From an uncultured Parabacteroides sp. (GTDB lineage: Bacteria > Bacteroidota > Bacteroidia > Bacteroidales > Tannerellaceae), in contig UQLN01000032.1 of assembly GCA_900541965.1 (NCBI GenBank), positions 1 to 55,472 on the forward strand: a stretch of DNA of 55,472 nt. The letters run 5' to 3'. Positions 17,088 through 25,706 of this stretch are shown here, piece by piece (the first letter of the stretch is position 1; each line of letters begins with the position of its first letter). The position numbers were made by a program, and so were the translations under genes. Below the pieces are notes generated by a model. The model worked only from the letters and a program-made list of their open reading frames with translations, searched no databases and had not been told where the DNA came from.

Positions 17088-19001
17088 TTATTCTATCGGA
17101 ACAAGTTTTGGTATCGTATTATCATCACCTCCGGATGCAAACTTATAAGGGCTTGCATAATCCGGGTTATTTGTATTCCATTCTTCAATAATTGCATTAA
17201 GTGAAGCAATCGTTTCATCACTGTTCAAATCGGAGATAAGGCTTGGGCCTTTGGTATTCCAACCTTGACCTTTATTATCTGAACCCGCAACAAACAGGTC
17301 TGCATTACCCACAAAATACAAGTCTTCCGTTTTTTCTATATCATAATATGACATATTCCCAACTAACCCACCTACATAAGAGCTATTATCACCAGCTTTT
17401 ATTTCACCTTCATTCAAGCAACCTTTTATGTAAGTTTTGTCAGAAGACAACATCCCTGCTATTCCACCATGATACCCCTGACTATCAATTGTTCCGTGAT
17501 TGATGCAAGCTATAATATTTTCACTCGTCCCCATAATACCCCCTGTATTACCTGAGCTATTATGCTTTATTTCTCCATAATTCTCACAAGCAATACAATA
17601 TACATTAGAACCTCTATAAATTATTCCACCTACGTCAGAGCTATTACTGATAATATTTGCCTTGTTCACGCATCCAATAATATAAGTCCATACTCCATAA
17701 CTAACAATGCCGGCACATTCTCTGTTCCCTGTAATCTCTCCTGAATCTAAAATTACATTTTTAATTACAACTGGATTTGATGTACTTCCATAAGCAAATC
17801 CAAATAGTCCTGATTCATTACTTGTCAAGTTTATATAAATATTTTTCACTTTATATCCATTTCCATTATATGAACCTTTAAAACTTAAAGATGATGATTT
17901 TCCTATAGGAGTCCATTGATTTTCAGCGTCACACTTCAAATCCAAATCAACTCCTTGAGTCAAAGTCCAATTGGAAAAACCATTATAATTATACCCATCG
18001 GAATACGTTTTATTCCCAAGGTTGGTTACCAAAGCCACCCAGACTAATTCTTCACGTGACATAATTTGGAGCGTTTTAGCCTCATAATCTATTATATCCG
18101 GTTTTTTAGCAGTAAGCACAGCTTTTGAGAGGTCTAATTCTAACGTTTTTGTATAACGTTTTCCTGCTTCAAAAGTTGCATTGGACGTAGGCACATCTAT
18201 ATATTTCTCTGAACCATTGTCATAAAGGTATATTCTTACATTCATATCACTATTCATAACGGGAAAAGAAGCCATAGCTACGATAGTTTTGGTTGCACTA
18301 AGTACCGGTCCTGTCATATAAGAAAGTGTCAGTTTGTTTCCTGCCGAACTTATATCAGAAAGTTCTTTAGTATACACATTCAAATTTTTCTTATTGTAAA
18401 GATTACTTCCCGACACTTCTATATTTCCGAGAGTAACTCCCTCCTTAGCATCCTTTAACGTCAGATTAAACTGTAACAAAGCACAAAGATGCTCCATTTT
18501 AAAAGTCATATTATCTTCATCATCTAAATGTCCGGCTTCTTTGCCTACCATATAAGTGTATGGAAACAGATAAGAATATTCGTTAGAAATTATACCTCCT
18601 GTTTGAGTCGTCAAATCCAAAGAAACAGCCTCACCTGTACCATAAGCATAGTTTGTCCCATTATAAAGCACATAATAGTTGTCGTCAGAGGACTTCGTCA
18701 CAGTCCCTTCAAACTTTGCCGATTTTGATTTTTCTGTAATAGAAGTTGTAAGAGTTCCTAATTTTACTTTAGCTCCACGTTGATTGATACCAAAAGCATG
18801 TATGGCATCATCAGATGTCCAAAAAACATCTGCACTATTATCATTCGGCTCAATATCGACTTTTGTTACTTCCCCTTGAGAAAGTATTGCTGCAACATGT
18901 ATTTGCTCCTCTCCATTGCCATTCTCTTTCTTAATCTCATCCTTACTACAACCTGGCAGAAAAAAAGCAGTTGTTATCAATAGAAATAATATTTTTTTCA
19001 T
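17088..19001 (-). CDS. Surface lipoprotein: fimbrillin-like N-terminus plus GLUG-type repeats
   Basis: The 637-residue protein has a lipoprotein signal (MKKILFLLITTAFFLPGC; Cys about 18), and I start it at 19001 because this signal begins there. Residues about 30-310 look like a Bacteroidales fimbrillin (Mfa-like) fold: VFWTSDDAIHAFG, MEHLCALLQFNLTL, FEAGKRYTKTLELDL. Residues about 325-600 carry short glycine-rich repeats of the GLUG type (GSYNGNGYKVKNIYI, ESGLFGFA, GGIIYRG, GGIAGML, GGLVGNM). The combination suggests a cell-surface adhesin or fimbrial tip component, exported and processed at the outer membrane. It lies 23 bp behind a 44-codon gene and 197 bp behind an invertible DNA segment, so expression is probably phase variable. 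Confidence 0.8.
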   Translation of the reverse strand: MKKILFLLITTAFFLPGCSKDEIKKENGNGEEQIHVAAILSQGEVTKVDIEPNDNSADVFWTSDDAIHAFGINQRGAKVKLGTLTTSITEKSKSAKFEGTVTKSSDDNYYVLYNGTNYAYGTGEAVSLDLTTQTGGIISNEYSYLFPYTYMVGKEAGHLDDEDNMTFKMEHLCALLQFNLTLKDAKEGVTLGNIEVSGSNLYNKKNLNVYTKELSDISSAGNKLTLSYMTGPVLSATKTIVAMASFPVMNSDMNVRIYLYDNGSEKYIDVPTSNATFEAGKRYTKTLELDLSKAVLTAKKPDIIDYEAKTLQIMSREELVWVALVTNLGNKTYSDGYNYNGFSNWTLTQGVDLDLKCDAENQWTPIGKSSSLSFKGSYNGNGYKVKNIYINLTSNESGLFGFAYGSTSNPVVIKNVILDSGEITGNRECAGIVSYGVWTYIIGCVNKANIISNSSDVGGIIYRGSNVYCIACENYGEIKHNSSGNTGGIMGTSENIIACINHGTIDSQGYHGGIAGMLSSDKTYIKGCLNEGEIKAGDNSSYVGGLVGNMSYYDIEKTEDLYFVGNADLFVAGSDNKGQGWNTKGPSLISDLNSDETIASLNAIIEEWNTNNPDYASPYKFASGGDDNTIPKLVPIE

Positions 19002-19024
19002 GATTATCAAATGCCATTTAATTT

Positions 19025-19159
19025 TTACCACGTTCCTCCATCACCAAAATCAGGAGTACTACCATCAAGGATAGCTCCTTCTATTTCCATTTCAACTACC
19101 TCAATAAAGGGTTTTTCATAGGCTACTTTAGCCTCTTGGTCTTGTTTCATTGGTCTCAT
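19025..19159 (-). CDS. 44-residue small protein upstream of the fimbrillin-like gene
   Basis: The frame reads MRPMKQDQEAKVAYEKPFI and continues with IEVVEMEIEGAILDGSTPDF, ending G-D-G-G-T-W. A second start (MKQDQEAK) lies 9 nt in. Very similar short genes, with Y-x-x-P-x-I-x-V-x-E-x-x-x-E-G followed by a Gly/Ser/Asp-rich tail, are frequent before fimbrillin or surface-lipoprotein genes in Bacteroidales. I know no proven function. It has no signal peptide or membrane segment. It is first in the operon after the invertible segment. The leader-plus-Gly-rich-tail layout resembles peptide precursors, but no modifying enzyme is nearby. Confidence 0.65.
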   Translation of the reverse strand: MRPMKQDQEAKVAYEKPFIEVVEMEIEGAILDGSTPDFGDGGTW

Positions 19160-19197
19160 AAAAAATACTGTTTAATAATTTAGTTATACAATAATCA

Positions 19198-19541
19198 ACT
19201 TAGTTCTCTCTGAACTAATATATAAGTATTGATTTTTAATTGATACAAGCTTTTGATACATGTATTGGGTACGAATTAAAAATCATAGTATTACAAAGCA
19301 TTCAGTATGTTAATTACTGTATCTGAAATTAAAGCAAGAATAGTTAAAACAAAAATTCAAAATCAATAGTCAAGATATAAAAAACAAAACATGAAGTGAT
19401 ATATTTTGTTTAAACAGATATAATATTCTTCTGACAAACAATTTGTTAACGAAACAAAACAAAAAAAATATATTGAAATATAGAACTATTTTTGTTGTCT
19501 TAATATCTATGACATTATAATTAGTTCAGAGAGAACTAAGT
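19198..19541. promoter_or_regulatory. Invertible DNA segment bounded by 22-bp inverted repeats
   Basis: A perfect 22-bp sequence at 19198-19219 is repeated in inverted orientation at 19520-19541, enclosing 300 bp. Each copy is itself a recombination-site-like palindrome, TTAGTTC-TCTCT-GAACTAA, with an asymmetric 5-nt centre (TCTCT against AGAGA). The only -7 consensus I find inside (19487-19494) points right, away from the surface lipoprotein operon. After inversion it would lie at 19245-19252, pointing at the start codon at 19159. This is the layout of Bacteroides phase-variable promoters. No recombinase gene is adjacent, so a trans-acting invertase is expected. Confidence 0.82.
19487..19494 (+). 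promoter_or_regulatory. -7 box within the invertible segment (OFF orientation)
   Basis: TATTTTTG matches TAnnTTTG exactly and lies 26 bp inside the right inverted repeat. No CAAAnnTA (the same box on the minus strand) occurs in the segment, so only one orientation would feed the lipoprotein operon. The -33 box is not clear. Confidence 0.6.
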
Positions 19542-19659
19542 CTAAATTTAATTATATATGCATATAAAAATAAAATAGGGCCACCTGTTTACCATTTATC
19601 CCAGAGACAGATTATTTTGCAGCTATTACTTTTACTTAGAACCTACCCTAATATTCTAT

Positions 19660-19785
19660 CTACCATCCCTTGTCTTTCTTTTGGTTGATCTGACATAGAC
19701 TGGTGTAAATTAAAGCCATGATACCCAGTATCAGCATCACAAAGAAAAGAGCCTGTAACCAGTTGTTTAATGTTTCTATGCTCAT
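19660..19785 (-). CDS. 41-residue single-span membrane protein
   Basis: The frame starts MSIETLNNWLQALFFVMLIL, continues with a hydrophobic span (about 11-30) and ends in a basic tail (QKKDKGW). It is a typical small inner-membrane protein layout. It stands alone between the invertible segment and a long AT-rich gap. I do not recognise a family; it may assist a membrane complex encoded elsewhere. From about 19786 to 20210 I see no gene. Confidence 0.5.
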   Translation of the reverse strand: MSIETLNNWLQALFFVMLILGIMALIYTSLCQINQKKDKGW

Positions 19786-20210
19786 AAATGAATAAATTTA
19801 TTACATGAAAAAAGCCCCGAGGCATATACAGAAGCAATCATATAGATTCGTAATTGAGTTTGTTAAACTTCCAATTGCAAGTAAACTTTATGGAAAAGTC
19901 CGGGAACATATACAAAAGGTGATATTTTTTGTTAACTTGAATAATTTCACATAAACTACCCCATATCTATTAATAATCAAACACAAGCGCATCTTTCGAT
20001 CTGTAATAATATATTATTTACCAAATTATCACATAGTTAATTTATGCATTTATTTTTTTATAAATTGCATGATAAAAATAACACATGATAAATTTTGACT
20101 GTTTAAAATCAAGCGTCTCAACATTTTTTGATTTACTAATAAACTGACATCAAACGAACAAAGCAATATTAACAAAAACAAATATATATTTTTCATATAA
20201 AAGATATAGT

Positions 20211-20218
20211 TAATTTTG
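20211..20218 (+). promoter_or_regulatory. -7 box of the DUF418 gene
   Basis: TAATTTTG matches TAnnTTTG. Because it overlaps a possible TTG start at 20216, transcription must begin later, and the ATG at 20249 is the real start. Confidence 0.65.
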
Positions 20219-20248
20219 AACTCAAATTATAAGCAGTTTTTATCTATT

Positions 20249-21472
20249 ATGAGCACATTAAACCATTGCAACCTTAACAAAAATCGTATCACTTCTATTG
20301 ATGCATTAAGAGGATTCGCTTTATTTGGAATTCTAATGATTCATTGTATTGAACGTTTTGATTTAGACTTTCAACCTGTAATAGATTCCCCTTTCTGGGA
20401 AAAGATAGACAAGCTTACATTTCATTCGATAGACTTCATTTTTGGAGGAAAATCATACGCAATATTTTCATTATTATTCGGATTAGGTTTTTTCATCCAA
20501 ATGGAATCCCAAAAGAGTAGAGGTACAGACTTCAGGTTACGTTTTCTTTGGAGACTGGCATTGTTGTTTACATTAGGTTTTCTTTACGCTCTTATCTATA
20601 CAGGAGACTTTTTTAGAATCTATGCTATAACTGGAATAATCCTCATTCCATTATATAAGGCTCCGACCAAATGGCTTATTTTAATAGCTATTCTATTATT
20701 ATTGCAACTCCCTGAGATTTTCTGGTTCGTATCTTCTTTAAGAGGAGAAACCATAGAAGGGGTTACGACCTTTATAAGCCAGATAGATGATATTTACATC
20801 AGGTCGGCAGAGGTTTTCATCCATGGTTCTTTTTGGGATGTCCTCCATTTTAATCTGAAAGAAGGGCAATTGGTCACATTTTATTGGAGTTTCGGAGAAG
20901 CTCGTTATCCACAAATGATAGGTCTGTTTATTCTTGGAATGCTCATAGGACGTTCTGGTATATACAAGGACGAGAAAAAAATAATACTGTATAGCCGCAA
21001 GGTACTGCCATACAGTATTGCTTGCTCTGTAATATTTAAGGTTACATTACTTTCACTTCCGTTTATAAATATAAAAGGGATGGAGCTTATTTACGGCGAT
21101 ATGTTATTCAGCGCCTATGCTAATTTAAGCATGGGCGTGATGTATATCTCAGTCTTCATGCTCCTTTATCATACAACTAAAAATCAAAATTGGATAGAAA
21201 AAATTGCACCTTTCGGACGAATGAGTGTCACAAATTATGTAATGGCAGGACTAATATGCGTTCCTCTTTTTTACGGATATGGTTTTAATCTGGCCGTGCA
21301 ATTAAGTTACTTGCAATCCTGCTTGATTGGATTGGTAATTTTCGCTTTCCAGGTGTTATTCAGTAACTGGTGGATAAAACAATATTATTTCGGACCATTC
21401 GAATGGCTATGGAGAAGTTGCACATGGTTAAAGTTCGTGCCATTAAAAAGAAAGGCAACAAATACCCCATGA
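20249..21472 (+). CDS. DUF418/YeiB-family multispan membrane protein
   Basis: The 407-residue protein opens, after a short polar tail, with RITSIDALRGFALFGILMIH, the hallmark of DUF418/acyltransferase-3-like membrane proteins. About eight to ten hydrophobic segments follow. The C-terminal half has the DUF418 features GRMSVTNYVMAGLICVPLFY and FGPFEWLWRSCTW. The function of the family is not established; acyl transfer to surface glycans or a transport role has been proposed for relatives. The promoter position fixes the ATG at 20249. It is a single-gene unit with no functional link to its neighbours. Confidence 0.88.
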   Translation: MSTLNHCNLNKNRITSIDALRGFALFGILMIHCIERFDLDFQPVIDSPFWEKIDKLTFHSIDFIFGGKSYAIFSLLFGLGFFIQMESQKSRGTDFRLRFLWRLALLFTLGFLYALIYTGDFFRIYAITGIILIPLYKAPTKWLILIAILLLLQLPEIFWFVSSLRGETIEGVTTFISQIDDIYIRSAEVFIHGSFWDVLHFNLKEGQLVTFYWSFGEARYPQMIGLFILGMLIGRSGIYKDEKKIILYSRKVLPYSIACSVIFKVTLLSLPFINIKGMELIYGDMLFSAYANLSMGVMYISVFMLLYHTTKNQNWIEKIAPFGRMSVTNYVMAGLICVPLFYGYGFNLAVQLSYLQSCLIGLVIFAFQVLFSNWWIKQYYFGPFEWLWRSCTWLKFVPLKRKATNTP

Positions 21473-21655
21473 CAATTAAATCCATATGAGCAGCCGTTTT
21501 TATATCCATTCTCTCCTTTTATTTGAGAATTATGGCTTTTCAAATTCTAACTTTAGCTTAGATAGATTCTCTTTTATAGCTACATTTATAGTATCTACAA
21601 TAATTTCATCTTCAAATTATTTTCAAATCCTTTGTGTGAAAACGTACATATTGTA

Positions 21656-21663
21656 TATCTTTG
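21656..21663 (+). promoter_or_regulatory. Promoter of the methyltransferase leader
   Basis: TATCTTTG (-7) is preceded at 21631-21634 by TTTG, a -33-type box, with a 21-bp gap. Transcription should start near 21670, at the leader ORF. Confidence 0.65.
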
Positions 21664-21667
21664 CATC

Positions 21668-21770
21668 ATGACAAAGACTTTAAAATCGGATTTGGTTTAA
21701 TAACAATCTGTGTTTTTGATACAGATTGTTCCTTCGTTTACTCTCGATGATTCTTTTCGGGAGTGTTTTT
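21668..21770 (+). promoter_or_regulatory. Leader peptide, hairpin and intrinsic terminator (attenuator-like)
   Basis: A 10-codon frame MTKTLKSDLV (21668-21700) is followed at once by a hairpin (AACAATCTGT 21702-21711 with ACAGATTGTT 21721-21730). A second stem (ACTCTCGA with TCGGGAGT, 21740-21764) running into GTTTTT is a terminator. The order leader-hairpin-terminator, 89 bp before the methyltransferase start, suggests premature termination controlled by translation of the leader. Since the -7 box is so close, the leader mRNA would have almost no 5' UTR. Confidence 0.55.
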
Positions 21771-21858
21771 CTATTATTATAATTTTAGTTTTTAACTTGC
21801 ATACAATGACGAAAGTAGTGTTTCATGCTTTTGCGTATATGCTATATACATTAAAACA

Positions 21859-22635
21859 ATGAGTAACGAATATAAAACCATTCACGAATTTGATTTCAGT
21901 TTAATCTGTGAATATTTCTCAAATGTAGAACGACAGGGTCCGGGAAGTCCCGAAGCAACCATTATGGCGTTGAAGTTTATTAATAATTTGACCCCGCAAT
22001 CCCGCATTGCCGACCTCGGTTGCGGAACGGGCGGACAGACTATGACCCTGGCACAAAACACCTTGGGACATATTACAGGACTCGACCTCTTCCCCGACTT
22101 TATCACTATCTTCAATAGAAATGCCCACACTCTTGGTTTATCCGATCGGGTAAATGGCATTGTAGGTTCGATGGTGAAACCACTTCCTTTCAAGAAAGAA
22201 TCTTTAGACCTGATTTGGTCGGAAGGAGCAATCTATAACATTGGCTTTGAACGAGGATTGAATGAGTGGAGGCAATACCTAAGGAAAGGCGGTTATATCG
22301 CCGTCTCGGAGGCTTCGTGGTTCACCCCCGTACCTCCGGCAGAAATTTACGACTTCTGGATGGCGCACTACACGGAAATAGATACGATTCCGGCCAAAGT
22401 CGCCCAGATGCAGAAGGCAGGCTACATTCCTGTTGCTACATTCATCCTGCCGGAGAATTGCTGGACGGAGCATTATTTTGCTCCATGCAGCAAGATACAA
22501 GAGGCATTTCTGCAGAAGCATCAAGGTAATAAAACAGTGGAAGAACTTATTGCCGGTCAACGCCACGAAAGGGAGTTGTACCACCGATACAAAGAGTACT
22601 ACGGATATGTGTTCTACATCGGGAAGAAAATTTAA
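21859..22635 (+). CDS. Class I SAM-dependent methyltransferase
   Basis: The 258-residue protein carries the SAM-binding motif I, ADLGCGTGGQT (about residue 51), with an acidic residue after beta-2 (GLDLFPDF). SMVKPLPFKKESLDLIWSEG serves as motif II/III and LRKGGYIAVSE as the post-I strand. It is a soluble Rossmann-fold enzyme of the UbiE/MenG-like type found in many Bacteroides. The substrate cannot be read from the sequence. It is transcribed behind an attenuator-like leader, so the activity may respond to a translational stress or a metabolite. A GC-rich hairpin follows the stop codon. Confidence 0.88.
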   Translation: MSNEYKTIHEFDFSLICEYFSNVERQGPGSPEATIMALKFINNLTPQSRIADLGCGTGGQTMTLAQNTLGHITGLDLFPDFITIFNRNAHTLGLSDRVNGIVGSMVKPLPFKKESLDLIWSEGAIYNIGFERGLNEWRQYLRKGGYIAVSEASWFTPVPPAEIYDFWMAHYTEIDTIPAKVAQMQKAGYIPVATFILPENCWTEHYFAPCSKIQEAFLQKHQGNKTVEELIAGQRHERELYHRYKEYYGYVFYIGKKI

Positions 22636-22638
22636 ATA

Positions 22639-22676
22639 ACAATCAAGGAGGCTGCTGTCAAAGGCAGTCTCCTGAT
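22639..22676 (+). terminator. Hairpin after the methyltransferase gene
   Basis: AATCA-AGGAG-GCTGC pairs with GCAG-CTCCT-GATT. It lacks a strong T run on the plus side (AAAAAGC follows), so termination may be partial. From 22677 to 22937 I see no gene. Confidence 0.5.
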
Positions 22677-22937
22677 TAAAAAGCAAAAACAATGAACCAG
22701 GTGCAAACAAAGGGATTATTCCCGATCGGTTGCACCACAAGAAAACGCTTTATGCTGCAACTCTCACCGGTCCCATTTACTCATGTCAGAAAGCTCCTTC
22801 TGACCAGTCGGAAAACCAAAATTACGAACATCTATTGTATCGGCTTGAAGTATTATTGAATTATTCGTTGATTTTAAACCAGACTTACGGCCCCACTGGA
22901 ATAATAAGCCACAAGATTCTGTATGAAACAATAAAAA

Positions 22938-22969
22938 AAGTCCTACAATACGTTGATATTGTAGGACTT
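22938..22969 (-). terminator. Intrinsic terminator of tRNA-Lys
   Basis: A perfect 13-bp stem (AAGTCCTACAATA with TATTGTAGGACTT), 6-nt loop, is followed on the minus strand by a T run. It lies 36 bp past the tRNA 3' end. Confidence 0.88.
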
Positions 22970-23004
22970 ATCTCTTTTTATCGCCGTTCGGCTATGTTCT
23001 TATG

Positions 23005-23077
23005 TGATCCGCCTGGGGTTCGAACCCAGGACCCCATCCTTAAAAGGGATGTGCTCTACCTGCTGAGCTAGCGAATC
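23005..23077 (-). tRNA. tRNA-Lys (anticodon TTT)
   Basis: The minus strand gives a 73-nt cloverleaf. Acceptor arms GATTCGC and GCGGATC pair, with discriminator A, and the D arm contains AGCTCAGCAGGTAGAGC. The anticodon loop is CTTTTAA (anticodon TTT), and the T arm contains GGTTCGAACC. CCA is not encoded. Confidence 0.97.
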
Positions 23078-23210
23078 ATCCGATGCGTTACTTCTGTAAT
23101 GCGGGTGCAAAGATATGTTATATATTTTAACCTTGCAAGCATTTCAGCCTTTTTATTTCAAATTTTATCATGTACATTTGTACACGAACAAATAAAATAA
23201 GAATAGATAT

Positions 23211-23301
23211 ATACAGTATTAAATACTATAATATAAAAAATACAGTATACAGACACACATTGATATATACAGTAGATATACAATTAAATTAAATATACAG
23301 T
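23211..23301. repeat. Four ATACAGT boxes at about 28-bp spacing upstream of ettA
   Basis: ATACAGTA/T occurs at 23211, 23240, 23267 and 23295 in an AT-rich gap directly before ettA. TGTACA-TT-TGTACA lies near 23171. It may be an operator array or degenerate tandem repeat. Confidence 0.55.
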
Positions 23302-23321
23302 TTAATACACATTAGAGATAT

Positions 23322-25010
23322 ATGGCAGACGATAAGAAAATCATTTTTTCGATGGTTGGCGTGAGTAAAACCTTTCCGCCACAGAAACAAGTTTTAAAGA
23401 ATATTTATCTGTCTTTCTTTTACGGAGCCAAGATCGGTATTATCGGTCTAAACGGATCTGGTAAATCTACCTTGCTTAAAATCATCGCTGGGATAGAAAA
23501 AGAATATCAGGGAGAAGTCGTTTTCTCTCCAGGCTATTCTGTGGGATACCTTGAACAAGACCCAAAACTGGAAGCAGGCAAAACAGTAAAGGAAATCGTA
23601 CAAGAAGGCGTACAAGATACTGTCGACATATTAAAAGAATATGAAGAAGTAAATGAAAAATTCGGAGATCCTGAGGTACTGGAAGACCCAGACAAAATGG
23701 ATGCCCTCATTGCCCGCCAGGCTGAGCTACAGGACAAAATCGATGCTACAGATGCATGGAACCTTGACAGTCGCTTAGAACGCGCAATGGATGCACTTCG
23801 CTGTCCACCAGAAGATCAGATAGTAGATACTCTATCCGGAGGTGAACGCCGCCGCGTAGCCCTCTGCCGTCTCTTACTAAAGCAACCGGACGTTTTATTG
23901 CTCGATGAGCCGACCAACCATTTAGATGCAGAATCTATCGACTGGCTGGAACAACACTTGCAACAATATGCAGGAACCGTAATCTGTATCACACACGACC
24001 GTTACTTCCTCGACCACGTTGCCGGTTGGATTCTGGAACTAGACCGAGGAGAAGGTATTCCATGGAAAGGTAACTACTCATCCTGGCTAGACCAGAAAAC
24101 CAAACGAATGGCTCAGGAAGAAAAGCAGGTAAGCAAACGTCGTAAGACTCTGGAACGCGAATTGGAATGGATCAACTTGGCACCTAAAGCCCGTCAGGCT
24201 AAAGGTAAAGCCCGTTTGAACTCGTACGAAGCACTATTGAATGAAGACCAGAAAGAACGCGAAGCCAAGCTGGAAATTTTTATCCCAAACGGTCCTCGAC
24301 TGGGAAACAAGGTAATAGAAGCCCAGCATGTAGCCAAAGCATTCGGAGACAAGCTATTGTTTGACGACCTCAACTTTATGCTTCCACCTAACGGCATTGT
24401 AGGAGTTATCGGTCCGAACGGTGCAGGAAAGACTACCCTATTCAAGATGATTATGGGCATGGAAAGCATCGATAAAGGTACGTTCGAGGTAGGTGAAACG
24501 GTGAAGGTTGGTTATGCAGACCAGACACATAAAGATATTGACCCGCAGAAAACCGTTTATCAGGTAGTATCCGGAGGACAGGAGTTTATCCGTGTGGGAG
24601 GAAAAGAAGTCAACGCACGTGCCTACCTGTCCAAATTTAACTTTGCAGGAGCAGACCAAGAAAAACTTTGTGGTGTACTGTCCGGAGGAGAACGTAATCG
24701 TCTCCATCTGGCGCTTACCCTGAAGGCTGAAGCTAACGTATTATTACTAGACGAACCGACCAACGATATAGACGTAAATACTCTCCGCGCCTTGGAAGAA
24801 GGGTTGGAGAACTTTGCAGGTTGCGCCGTTGTCGTATCACATGACCGCTGGTTCCTCGACCGTATCTGTACCCATATTCTCTCGTTTGAAGGAGATTCCA
24901 ACGTGGTATTCTACGAAGGCACCTACTCCGAATACGAAGAATATAAACGTAAACAGGAAGGCTATACAGAGCCGAAACGCGTACGTTACCGTAAGCTAAT
25001 TACAGATTAA
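23322..25010 (+). CDS. ettA: ABC-F translational throttle ATPase EttA
   Basis: EttA binds the ribosomal E site and gates entry into elongation according to the ATP/ADP ratio. The 562-residue protein has two ABC cassettes and no membrane segment. Cassette 1 shows Walker A GLNGSGKST (about 43), signature LSGGERRR and Walker B VLLLDEPTNHLD. Cassette 2 shows GPNGAGKTT (about 366), LSGGERNR and VLLLDEPTNDID. The first cassette carries the EttA-typical arm insertion (about 95-145), and the linker is basic (KRRKTLERELEW). The length and start MADDKKIIFSMVGVSK match EttA rather than Uup or antibiotic-resistance ABC-F proteins. It is followed 14 bp later by a DUF1080 gene. Confidence 0.93.
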   Translation: MADDKKIIFSMVGVSKTFPPQKQVLKNIYLSFFYGAKIGIIGLNGSGKSTLLKIIAGIEKEYQGEVVFSPGYSVGYLEQDPKLEAGKTVKEIVQEGVQDTVDILKEYEEVNEKFGDPEVLEDPDKMDALIARQAELQDKIDATDAWNLDSRLERAMDALRCPPEDQIVDTLSGGERRRVALCRLLLKQPDVLLLDEPTNHLDAESIDWLEQHLQQYAGTVICITHDRYFLDHVAGWILELDRGEGIPWKGNYSSWLDQKTKRMAQEEKQVSKRRKTLERELEWINLAPKARQAKGKARLNSYEALLNEDQKEREAKLEIFIPNGPRLGNKVIEAQHVAKAFGDKLLFDDLNFMLPPNGIVGVIGPNGAGKTTLFKMIMGMESIDKGTFEVGETVKVGYADQTHKDIDPQKTVYQVVSGGQEFIRVGGKEVNARAYLSKFNFAGADQEKLCGVLSGGERNRLHLALTLKAEANVLLLDEPTNDIDVNTLRALEEGLENFAGCAVVVSHDRWFLDRICTHILSFEGDSNVVFYEGTYSEYEEYKRKQEGYTEPKRVRYRKLITD

Positions 25011-25024
25011 TCACATATAATAGT

Positions 25025-25687
25025 ATGAAGACCATGAAAAAAAGAATGTTATCATTAGCAATTTGTGCTACCGCCTTCTTGTGTTTTGGAAGTGAAGCAA
25101 ACGCCCAGAAAACAATTAAGTTGTTTAACGGCAAAGATCTTTCGAACTGGAATTTCGTTGTAGATAAGAATGCTGTTCCTGCCGAACAAGTATATTCCGT
25201 TGAAGACGGAGTAATTAACATCACCGGCAATCCGTTCGGTTATATGTACACAAAAGACAAGTACAGCAACTACAAATTACATGTGGAATACCGTTGGCCT
25301 AACGGCAAGGAGAATGCAAACAGCGGTATCTTCCTGTTAATTGCAGATCCGAAGAATCCCTTCCCTAATGGTATAGAATGTAACCTGATGAAAGACAATG
25401 CAGGCGATTTCGTCCTCCTGGGAGGTTCCGACCTTGCCGAATACCAGGGCAAACCAGGCGAGCCCCGTCCAGCCTTCCCCGTTGTACGGAAAACCAATCC
25501 CGACAGCGAGAAACCTGCCGGCGAGTGGAACGAAGCCAATGTATTCGTAAAAGATGGTGTAATCACAGTTTATATCAACGGTGTTTACCAAAACACAGGA
25601 ACCAATAAGCAGAAAGAAGGCTACATCGGTCTGCAGAGCGAAGGCAAGGAAGTTCAATTCCGTAACGTAACGATTACTCCTTGGTAA
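25025..25687 (+). CDS. Secreted DUF1080 protein (3-keto-disaccharide hydrolase family)
   Basis: The 220-residue protein has a cleavable signal peptide (MKKRMLSLAICATAFLCFGS...ANAQ) and one DUF1080 beta-sandwich (about 30-220). The opening IKLFNGKDLSNWNF, the middle YRWPNGKENANSGIFLL and the end GYIGLQSEGKEVQFRNVTI are typical. The family is related to concanavalin-like lectins, and members linked to 3-keto-glycoside pathways hydrolyse 3-keto-disaccharides. Whether this one does so is not known. It lies directly behind ettA and before a 41-residue membrane protein gene. Two starts (25025 and 25034) are possible and do not change the mature protein. Confidence 0.88.
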   Translation: MKTMKKRMLSLAICATAFLCFGSEANAQKTIKLFNGKDLSNWNFVVDKNAVPAEQVYSVEDGVINITGNPFGYMYTKDKYSNYKLHVEYRWPNGKENANSGIFLLIADPKNPFPNGIECNLMKDNAGDFVLLGGSDLAEYQGKPGEPRPAFPVVRKTNPDSEKPAGEWNEANVFVKDGVITVYINGVYQNTGTNKQKEGYIGLQSEGKEVQFRNVTITPW

Positions 25688-25706
25688 CATTGCTTTTTAA
25701 CCCAAT

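Noticed and set aside
17088..19001. SusD or SusC component of a polysaccharide locus
   Set aside because: No SusD helical fold or TonB-dependent receptor features; the pattern is fimbrillin plus GLUG repeats.
20216..20248. TTG start for the DUF418 protein
   Set aside because: It overlaps the -7 box of its own promoter, so the later ATG is preferred.
22730..23071. 113-codon frame before and through tRNA-Lys
   Set aside because: It runs through a terminator and the tRNA and has no recognisable protein features.
23322..25010. Antibiotic-resistance ABC-F protein
   Set aside because: The arm insertion, linker and length match EttA, and it sits with housekeeping genes.
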